NCBI RefSeq assembly: GCF_007859945.1
Contig: NZ_SJPQ01000002.1
Location: forward strand, 1,094,279 to 1,158,278
Direction: 5' to 3'
Length of the DNA stretch: 64,000 nt
Source of the DNA: Pseudobythopirellula maris
Lineage (GTDB): Bacteria > Planctomycetota > Planctomycetia > Pirellulales > Lacipirellulaceae
The translations under genes and the position numbers were made by a program. Shown here piece by piece: positions 57,626 through 64,000 of this stretch (position 1 is the stretch's first letter; each line of letters begins with the position of its first letter). The notes below the pieces were generated by a model. The model made no database searches and was not told the origin of the DNA. It worked only from the letters and a program-made list of their open reading frames with translations.

Positions 57626-59395
57626 TCACCAAGCCCCCACCTCTTGCGAGAGCTCGAGCCACTCCTCTTCGAGGGTCTCGACCTCGGCGGCGATCGCCGT
57701 GACGCGTTCGTGCAGCTCCTGGGCCTTCTTGGGGTCGGTCGTCGTGAGGAGTTTTTCGTTGATCTCTTTCTTCTCGTCGTCGAGCTTGGCGATCTTGCGC
57801 TCGGCGCTCTTGAGCCGCTTCTGGGCGTCGCGCGACTGCTTGCCGGACGGCTTGCCGCCCGTCGGGGCGTCATCGGCGGGGCGGGCGGACGACTCGCTGC
57901 GGAGTCCCTCCTCGACCTCGCGTTCGATGCGGTAGACGTAGTCGTCGTAGCTCGCCGGGAACGAGACCACGCGGCCCTCGCGCACCTCGATGACCGTGTT
58001 GGCCACCTCGCGCATGAAGTAGCGGTCGTGCGACGTGAAGATCACGGTCCCCTCGTAACGCTTGAGAGCCGCGGCCAGGGCCTCGATCGTCTCGACGTCG
58101 AGGTGGTTGCCCGGCTCGTCGAGCACCAGCACGTTGTGGTTCTCCAGCAGCAGGCCGGCCAGCACGAGCCGGGCCCGCTCGCCGCCGCTGAGGACCTTGA
58201 TCTTCTTCTGGGCCGCGGCGCCCGAGAACAAGAAGCTGCCGGCGATCTTCTTGATCGCCTGCTGCTTCGTGCCGGGGACGGCTTGCAGCTCGAGGTAGTC
58301 GAGCACCGTGTGCTCTTCGCGCAGCGTGGTGTAAACGTGCTGGGCGTACACGCCGACCTGGCAGCCGAAGCCCCACTTCATCGAGCCGCTCTTGGGATCG
58401 AGCGAGCCGCACACGGTGCGCAGGAACGTCGTCTTGCCCTGGCCGTTGTCGCCCACCACGCCGACGCGCGAGCCGTGCTCGACCTCGACGCTCACCCCCT
58501 CGGCCACCGCGCGGTCGGGGTAGCCGATCGTCATGTTGTCGGTGCGCAAGGCAGGCCCCTTGCGCGGCTCGACCTGGGGGAACGAGAAGCCGACCGTCGC
58601 CTCGTCGCCGGCGACCTCGACCAGCTCCAGGCGGTCGAGCTGCTTCGCCTTGTTGCGCGCCTGGCTGGCGGTGTTGGCGTTCGCGCGGTTCTTGTTGATG
58701 AACGTCTCGAGCTGCTTGCGCTTGGCGAGCGTGGCGGCGTTCAGCCGGCGGTCGTGCTCGCGGCGTTCGTCGAGGTTGGCCAGGAAGCCGTCGACGTCGC
58801 CCGGGTACATGGTGAGCTCGCCGCGCGACATCTCCAGCGTGTTGTCGCAGGTGTCCTTGAGGAACTCGCGGTCGTGCGACACGACGAGCACGCCCGCCTT
58901 GAAGTCCTTAAGAAAATGCTCCAGCAGGACCTGGGTGCGCAGGTCGAGGAAGTTCGTCGGCTCGTCGAGGATCAGCAGGTTCGGGTCGTGCAGCAACAGT
59001 GCGGCGAGTTTGACGCGAGTCTGCCACCCGCCCGAGAGCTCGCGCACCGGGCGCCCCAGCATGTCGTCGCCTAGGGCGAACCGCCACGCCACCTGGCCGC
59101 AGCGCCAGTCGGGCTGCTCGCTGTCGCGGAGCAGGAAGTCGAGCACCGTCTCGCCGTCGTGGAACGGGTCGTGCTGCCGCAGGTAGCCGAGCCGCAATTT
59201 TTTAGAGCGGACCACCTCGCCGGCGTCGAGTTCCTCGTCGCCCAACAGGATGCGGCAAAGGGTCGACTTGCCGGCGCCGTTGCGGCCGATGAGACCGACC
59301 TTCTGGTCGTCCGTGAGGGCGCAGCTGGCGCCGTCGAGAAGGATCTGGGGGCCGTAACGCTTGTGGGCGTCTTGCAGCGAGAGAACGATGGGCAT
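57626..59395 (-). CDS. ABC-F family ATPase
   Basis: 589 residues with two ABC domains and no membrane segments, as in ABC-F translation factors. Domain 1: Walker A 'GLIGRNGAGKSTLCRIL', signature 'VRELSGGWQTRVKLAALLL', Walker B 'LLILDEPTNFLDLRTQ'. Domain 2: Walker A 'GVVGDNGQGKTTFLRTV', signature 'IKVLSGGERARLVLAGLLL', Walker B 'VLVLDEPGNHLDVET', where Gly replaces the usual Thr of DEPTNHLD. The linker between them is helical and basic ('AATLAKRKQLETFINKNRAN'). The C-terminal coiled coil ('AQKRLKSAERKIAKLDDEKK') is of the Uup type. These proteins act on the ribosome or related RNPs. ATG 59395 gives the normal 'IVLSLQDAHKRYG' start. Confidence 0.92.
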   Translation of the reverse strand: MPIVLSLQDAHKRYGPQILLDGASCALTDDQKVGLIGRNGAGKSTLCRILLGDEELDAGEVVRSKKLRLGYLRQHDPFHDGETVLDFLLRDSEQPDWRCGQVAWRFALGDDMLGRPVRELSGGWQTRVKLAALLLHDPNLLILDEPTNFLDLRTQVLLEHFLKDFKAGVLVVSHDREFLKDTCDNTLEMSRGELTMYPGDVDGFLANLDERREHDRRLNAATLAKRKQLETFINKNRANANTASQARNKAKQLDRLELVEVAGDEATVGFSFPQVEPRKGPALRTDNMTIGYPDRAVAEGVSVEVEHGSRVGVVGDNGQGKTTFLRTVCGSLDPKSGSMKWGFGCQVGVYAQHVYTTLREEHTVLDYLELQAVPGTKQQAIKKIAGSFLFSGAAAQKKIKVLSGGERARLVLAGLLLENHNVLVLDEPGNHLDVETIEALAAALKRYEGTVIFTSHDRYFMREVANTVIEVREGRVVSFPASYDDYVYRIEREVEEGLRSESSARPADDAPTGGKPSGKQSRDAQKRLKSAERKIAKLDDEKKEINEKLLTTTDPKKAQELHERVTAIAAEVETLEEEWLELSQEVGAW

Positions 59396-59552
59396 GGGGA
59401 GTGAGAGGGGGGAGTTGAGAGGCGGGAGGTCAGGGGAAGCAGTCGCCGCAGGCGGCGTGTGATTCCCTCCCCATGGTGGGGAGGGGGAATAGGTCATTCC
59501 CGCCGCACCGCGCGCCAGCGCGTTACCCCATGCATGTTTCCCCGTAAGTCTC

Positions 59553-61232
59553 TCACCCGTCCGTCTCCTCGGTCCCGGAGCCATGAATCCCGACTCCTCG
59601 CCTGCACATCATCACCGCCCCCGCCGTGACGATCAAGCAGCACCACGCGAACCAGTCGCCGTAGCGCACATAAAAGCTCGGGCCGCTTATCGGTCGCGCC
59701 GGCACGCGGGCGACAATCACGTGCTCCGCCATGCGCGGCCCCTTTTCAACAACACGCCCCGAGGCGTCGATCACGGCCGACAGGCCGCCGTTGGCCGCCA
59801 CGATCATCGGCGTGCGGGTCTCCACGGCGCGGAAGATGTCGCAGGCGAGGTGCATGTCGAGCTCGCTGGCGCCCCAGAACCAGGCGTCGTTCGTGACGTT
59901 CACCAGCACGTCGGGCGCGGCGCCCGCCTCGGTCAGCTCCCTCACGTGGCGGCGGATGACGTGCGGCACGACCGACTCGTAGCAGATGTTGGTGGCGAAG
60001 TTCACCGTCTCGCCGCTCGCCGTTTCGACCGGCATCGCCACCGGCCCGGCGCCCGGTCGCAGGCCGCCCGCCATCGGTGTGAGGTAGTAAAGTGCGGGCA
60101 TCCCCTCGGCCAGCGGGATGTACTCGCCGAACGGCACGCGGTGCGTCTTGTCGTACACGGCCGTCAGGTCGCCGTCGGCCGACACCAGCGCGGCGGAGTT
60201 GTACACGTCGTACTGAAACTCGGGATCGGGTGCGGCGGCGCCGAGGTAGTCGAAGCGGTCGATCCCCACGAGCATCGCGGCGCCCAGTTCGTTCGAGAGT
60301 CCGCGCAAGTAGTTCAAGGTGTTGGCCGCGGCGTTGGTCGTTGCGATGTCGACCCCCTCGGGCGGATTGTAGCCGCCGCCGAACGTGATGAGCGGCGTGC
60401 GGAACATCGACTCGGGCCAGACCACGAGGTCGAGCCCCATGCCCTCGGACTGCGCCTGCCGTAACGCCTCGCGCGACAGCGCAACCTGGCGGTCCATGAT
60501 GCGGCGGTGGCGCTCGGGGTCGGGGTCCCAGGTGGCGCGGGTGTCGCCTTGGATGAGGGCGATAGTTGGTTGTTCGTTGTGATGTCGACGTGTGTGCCTT
60601 CTCTCATGCACCGTGGCTGACAGAGCAAAGAGCAGCCCAACGTACATCCCTAATACTATGCAGCTGGAGAGGCGCCGCCATTCTGACAGTAACGAAGACA
60701 TCAAGATAAGCATTCCCGAAACGCCATACGCCCCAGTAGCCCACGCTACCTGGATTAGCCATATTCGGCCTATCTGCGAATGACTTGGCGCCCCCATCAA
60801 GAAGCCGCTGAAAAGGTGCGCCTGCACAAACTCCAGCGCGACCCACGCCGCCGGCGCCACGACCCACACCGGCACGCGCCGGCAGCGGCGCACGATCGCC
60901 ACGAACGCCAGCGGATAGCAACCCAAGTAGGCGCACAGGAACAGCCAGCCGATCGGCGTGAGCGGGTGCGGCAGGCAGACCCACCACAGCGCGGCGAGCC
61001 AATACGCCGTGCCCGCGAGCCACACGGCGAGCCAATCCTTGCGGCCGAAGGCCGCCTCACGACGGGCGACGACGAGCCACGGCACAACGCCGACCCAAGC
61101 CAGTGGCCACCAGCCGAGGGGCGGCTGGGCGAGCCACAGCAGCAGGCTCCCCACGAGGCTTACGGCGAGCGTACGCCGCCACGTGGGGGGGATCGCTGCC
61201 TTAGTCGTATTAGTTTCCGCCTGGCTAGTCAT
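59553..61232 (-). CDS. lnt: Apolipoprotein N-acyltransferase
   Basis: 559 residues. The N-terminal half has about six membrane helices, including 'AVSLVGSLLLWLAQPPLGWW'. The periplasmic nitrilase-like half carries the Glu-Lys-Cys triad: 'LVVWPESMFRTPLI' (Glu near 272), 'VYDKTHRVPFGEYIPLA' (Lys near 358) and 'ATNICYESVVPHV' (Cys near 416). A final membrane helix follows ('WFAWCCLIVTAGAVMMCR'). Lnt adds the third acyl chain to lipoproteins, of which this window encodes at least three. Bases about 60560-60780, covering the fifth and sixth helices and the start of the soluble part, are about 53% GC and use other codons than their flanks. ATG 61232 is a fit. Confidence 0.92.
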   Translation of the reverse strand: MTSQAETNTTKAAIPPTWRRTLAVSLVGSLLLWLAQPPLGWWPLAWVGVVPWLVVARREAAFGRKDWLAVWLAGTAYWLAALWWVCLPHPLTPIGWLFLCAYLGCYPLAFVAIVRRCRRVPVWVVAPAAWVALEFVQAHLFSGFLMGAPSHSQIGRIWLIQVAWATGAYGVSGMLILMSSLLSEWRRLSSCIVLGMYVGLLFALSATVHERRHTRRHHNEQPTIALIQGDTRATWDPDPERHRRIMDRQVALSREALRQAQSEGMGLDLVVWPESMFRTPLITFGGGYNPPEGVDIATTNAAANTLNYLRGLSNELGAAMLVGIDRFDYLGAAAPDPEFQYDVYNSAALVSADGDLTAVYDKTHRVPFGEYIPLAEGMPALYYLTPMAGGLRPGAGPVAMPVETASGETVNFATNICYESVVPHVIRRHVRELTEAGAAPDVLVNVTNDAWFWGASELDMHLACDIFRAVETRTPMIVAANGGLSAVIDASGRVVEKGPRMAEHVIVARVPARPISGPSFYVRYGDWFAWCCLIVTAGAVMMCRRGVGIHGSGTEETDG

Positions 61233-61344
61233 GCGGAGAGCGTAGACCAGCGCCGTGGATCGGCACAATGGCGGCGATCGGCGTGGTCCGAAGGCCGTGG
61301 GCCGTCGGCTAAGCACCGGCTCCTGCCCCCGGCCCCTTACCCCC

Positions 61345-63129
61345 TCACCGCAGGTGCTCTTCGATGTCTTGCTGCAGGCGGTAGACCGCGTCGAACACCT
61401 CGTCCTCGGTCGGGTCGGCGTCGAGCGTGTCGAGCAGGTCGAGCCACAGACTGGCGGGCAGGTCGGCCCGGTTGGCGGCCGTCGCCACCGAGCGGGCGAT
61501 CGGCCCGGCGAGCTTCGGGTGCTTCTCGTAGAGCAGCAGCAGGGCGTTCGTCTTGAGCGAGATCTCGAGCAGCGCCGCGTGGTCGGGGCCGTGGCGCTTG
61601 AGCAACGTGTCGCCGGCGCCCTCTCCCTCGCCCAAGAGCCGCAGCAGCTCCGCGCCCGCGCCGTCGACCTCGGGGGCGTCGGGCGAGGTCCATTCGACGC
61701 CGAGCCGCTCGCTGAGCTGGTCGACGTCGCGGTCCCACTCGGCCAGCTCGGTCGGCGTGGCGCCGGCGTACGGCATCAGCCGCGCCAGGCTCACCTTGGC
61801 GCCGAGCAGCCACGCCTGCTGGCGGGTGTTGTCGGTCGCCACGGCGATCGGCGGCCGCGGCGGCTCGACCGGCGCCGCCGGCTTGGAGCGCAACGCGTAG
61901 CGATCCGCCGCGGTCGGTTCGGGCCGAGGGGCCGCGACGGGATCGCTGGCGATCGCGGGCTCGTCAGGCTTGGATGGCGGGAGTGTCTCGTCCCAAAACG
62001 GCGGCGCCGCAGCGGCGGGCTTCGCTGTAGAAGGCGGCGTCTGAGCTACTGGCGCAGGCTGCGCCTCGGGGCCCGGGGCGGCGTCCCACGGCATGGGCGA
62101 CGTCTCGGCCCGGTTGGCTCGGGTCGCGGGGGGCGTGGTCGTGGGGGCCATAGGGGCCGTGGGACGGCTGCGTGGGGTTGGGGTCGGCTTTTGCAACGGG
62201 CGGTATTCGCTCGGCGGCTGCGTGGGCGGCGACCGCAGCGGTTGGTACGCCGGGGGGCTGAGCGCCATCGCGCCGGGATCGGGCGCCGCGAAATCGCCGT
62301 ACGGCGACGCTTCTTTCTTCTCCTCGGCTGGGCTGGGCTCGGGCGAGTCGGGTGTGTCTTCCGGAATCGAATCGGCAATCAGGCTCTCGAATGTGCTCTC
62401 GCCGCTGCTGGCCTCATCGGCGGCCTCGGCATTGGGGGCGTCGGCCTCTGGAGCCGCAGGGCCGGCGTCTGGCTGCACCTTGGAGAAGAGTTGCTTCGTC
62501 ATGTCGGGCATCTCCGAGCCCGCGCTCTCGTCGCTGGTGTTGGAGTCCCACGGCAGCGGCTGCCCGGACGCCGGGTAGCGGCCCGGGGGCGTGGAGGGCG
62601 TTCCCGAGCCGCGGGCCGGCGCCTCATCGGCCCCCGCTCGATCGACCCCCGCATTCTCTGCAAGCATCGATCCAAACGGGTCGCTGCCTTGCTCGTCGGC
62701 CGGCTCCTCGGGCGTCGAGGCGGTGGCGTCGTAGGGGAACGGGTCGTCGTCCTCCGCCGCCGACTCGTTGGCGAACGAATCGGCTTGGCCCTGGGGAACT
62801 TCGGCCGCGAAAGGGTCGTCAAACGGGTCGTCTGCGTATGCTTCGCTAGCAGAGAGCCCCTCGGACGCCGCGATTGGGTCCTCGACGCCCTGCGGGGAAT
62901 CATCTTCCGCCGGGGCTTCTGAAGAGGCTGGGTCGAACGGTGCGGACTCCTCGGCGGCGCCATCGTCGGCCGCATCGTTGTAGCCCACTTGCTTGGTGCA
63001 GCCGCTCAACAGCAGGAGTGCGGGCGCCAGCAGCACAAAAAAGGCGACCGCCGCCCGCCGTTTCGGGAGGAATCGGTGGGTGAGCGAAACGGCGTTCGAC
63101 GCGACGCGAGGCATGACGTAAATGTTCAT
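61345..63129 (-). CDS. Long acidic, Pro-rich lipoprotein (594 aa)
   Basis: Unknown function. The signal peptide ends in 'LLLLSGC', with the lipidated Cys at residue 44 from this start (or 39 if translation begins at the next ATG, 63114). The next 350 residues are low in complexity: acidic runs with repeated 'DDPFDDPFAAE'-like units, then Pro/Thr/Ala-rich stretches ('YQPLRSPPTQPPSEYRPL'). The C-terminal 160 residues are a folded helical domain ('WLLGAKVSLARLMPYAG', 'DQLSERLGVEWTSPD', 'LLLLYEKHPKLAGPIARSVA'), which is probably the working part. It would be anchored to a membrane with the folded part held away by a long linker. It lies just upstream of lnt, 112 bases away. Confidence 0.75.
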   Translation of the reverse strand: MNIYVMPRVASNAVSLTHRFLPKRRAAVAFFVLLAPALLLLSGCTKQVGYNDAADDGAAEESAPFDPASSEAPAEDDSPQGVEDPIAASEGLSASEAYADDPFDDPFAAEVPQGQADSFANESAAEDDDPFPYDATASTPEEPADEQGSDPFGSMLAENAGVDRAGADEAPARGSGTPSTPPGRYPASGQPLPWDSNTSDESAGSEMPDMTKQLFSKVQPDAGPAAPEADAPNAEAADEASSGESTFESLIADSIPEDTPDSPEPSPAEEKKEASPYGDFAAPDPGAMALSPPAYQPLRSPPTQPPSEYRPLQKPTPTPRSRPTAPMAPTTTPPATRANRAETSPMPWDAAPGPEAQPAPVAQTPPSTAKPAAAAPPFWDETLPPSKPDEPAIASDPVAAPRPEPTAADRYALRSKPAAPVEPPRPPIAVATDNTRQQAWLLGAKVSLARLMPYAGATPTELAEWDRDVDQLSERLGVEWTSPDAPEVDGAGAELLRLLGEGEGAGDTLLKRHGPDHAALLEISLKTNALLLLYEKHPKLAGPIARSVATAANRADLPASLWLDLLDTLDADPTEDEVFDAVYRLQQDIEEHLR

Positions 63130-63413
63130 CGGACACGGGTCATCGGACTTCGAGACGGCGAGCAGGGGCTGTGGGACGGAGCCCTCCCCCCGACAGCCGC
63201 CAAAACCTTCATATTACGGCCACTTGGGCGGCTCCGCTCACATAATAAGCGTACAAACCGCCTCGCTGGCGATTTCTTCGTTGCCCCAAGCGGCACAGCC
63301 GAAATAATAGCGGTCGCCCCGCCATCCGCCCCACCCCACTACTCGCCCCCCTCGGCGCCACGCTCCGGCGCAACCCACACCGACTCACCCCTCTGATCAA
63401 ACCGTCCGCTAGC

Positions 63414-64000
63414 ATGCCCGATCCTCCCGCACCGATGAGCCGACGCCGATTCCTGGCCAAGGCGGCCGCGATTAGCGCGGTGGGGGCGACCGGACTGGGC
63501 GCCTACACCTGGCGGCTCGAACCGCACTGGATCGAGATGGTCACACGCGACATGCCGCTCGCCGGCCTGCCGCGTCGGCTGTGGGACCAACGGCTGGTGC
63601 AGATCAGCGACCTGCACGCGGGCGACGAGGTCGACGACAACTACCTTCTCGCCGCTCTGCGCCGCGTGCGCTCGATGCGGCCGGCGGGTGTCGTGATCAC
63701 CGGGGACTTCATGACCTGCGAGCGGGGCGAGCAGATCGCCAAGACACGCGACCTGCTGGCCGAGCTCGCCCCCCACGAGACCCCCACCTTCGCCGTGCTT
63801 GGCAACCACGACCACGGCGCGCACTACCGCCATCCTCAGGTCGCCCGCGACCTGGTCGAGGCGTTGCGGTCGATCGGGGTGCGCATGCTCGAGAACGAGA
63901 CACAAGACCTGCACGGGCTTCCGATCGTTGGCTGCGGCGACCTGTGGGCGAAGGAGTGCGACCTGAAAGCGGCGATCCGCGGGAACGGCCCCACGGACGA
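63414..64000 (+). CDS. Tat-exported metallophosphoesterase, N-terminal part (YkuE/YaeI-like)
   Basis: Runs off the right edge; 195 residues are present. 'MSRRRFLAKAAAISAVGATG' from the second possible start (63435) is a twin-arginine signal with a Arg-Arg pair, so the folded enzyme is exported with its metals. The calcineurin-like motifs are visible: 'VQISDLHAGDEVDD' (D-x-H), 'AGVVITGDFMT' (GD), and 'TFAVLGNHDHGAHY' (GNHD). In related proteins (YaeI and YkuE) a later GHxH completes the site and lies outside this window. The substrate might be a phosphodiester such as UDP-diacylglucosamine or cyclic nucleotides; it cannot be told here. Confidence 0.88.
   Translation, partial: MPDPPAPMSRRRFLAKAAAISAVGATGLGAYTWRLEPHWIEMVTRDMPLAGLPRRLWDQRLVQISDLHAGDEVDDNYLLAALRRVRSMRPAGVVITGDFMTCERGEQIAKTRDLLAELAPHETPTFAVLGNHDHGAHYRHPQVARDLVEALRSIGVRMLENETQDLHGLPIVGCGDLWAKECDLKAAIRGNGPTD

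Noticed and set aside
1-64000. tRNA, rRNA and tmRNA genes, phage or insertion-sequence genes
   Set aside because: I looked for T-loop sequences, rRNA core motifs and transposase motifs (DDE, RAYT) and found none. This was by eye, so a covariance-model search would be needed to exclude small RNAs.

Overview
The window is high-GC DNA (mostly about 65-70% by eye) from a bacterium that looks like a planctomycete, probably of the Pirellulales. The pointers are: an exported protein ending in a PEP-CTERM tag and preceded by a dockerin-like segment; long families of pseudopilins typical of that phylum; the diaminopimelate aminotransferase DapL; large secreted proteins of unknown function; few clear Shine-Dalgarno sites; and intergenic gaps full of foldback repeats. 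I see no rRNA, tRNA, CRISPR array, phage or transposase gene. All genus-level placement is inference.

Left part (1-18.2 kb): a partial HTH regulator, a TolC-type outer-membrane lipoprotein, two exported or membrane proteins of unknown function, a DCC-family thiol protein, a c-di-GMP pair (HD-GYP phosphodiesterase followed by an overlapping PilZ protein), a 2.3-copy tandem repeat, dapL, a sulfotransferase, a coupled alpha/beta hydrolase and class IV aminotransferase pair, a small Cys/Tyr-rich lipoprotein with a strong terminator, and an exported transglutaminase-like protein.

Centre (18.2-40.5 kb, all on the minus strand): one long gene run, read from right to left. It holds a coiled-coil exported protein, a PilB/GspE ATPase, PilT, a second PilB/GspE ATPase, a GspF/PilC platform protein with an extra hydrophobic insert, four pseudopilins, a 2868-residue GspK-like giant with many acidic Ca-binding-type loops, and a TlpA-like thioredoxin whose start overlaps the end of the giant gene. 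Several junctions are 4-base ATGA overlaps. The run has the motors, platform and pilins of a type II secretion / type IV pilus machine but no secretin, alignment proteins or prepilin peptidase. It is the best candidate here for a poorly described system.

Right part (40.7-64 kb): an exported M1 aminopeptidase fused to HEAT-like repeats, a UDP-sugar epimerase, a GT2 glycosyltransferase, a small membrane protein, a MATE transporter, a secreted GH127 glycosidase, an NHL beta-propeller protein, a short-chain dehydrogenase, a helical protein, a possible NlpC/P60-like exported protein, the PEP-CTERM/dockerin adhesin-like protein, an ABC-F ATPase, apolipoprotein N-acyltransferase (lnt), a long acidic lipoprotein and a partial Tat-exported metallophosphoesterase. 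Together these suggest active envelope and surface-glycan metabolism. At least five kinds of short palindromic or foldback repeats sit in the gaps between genes.
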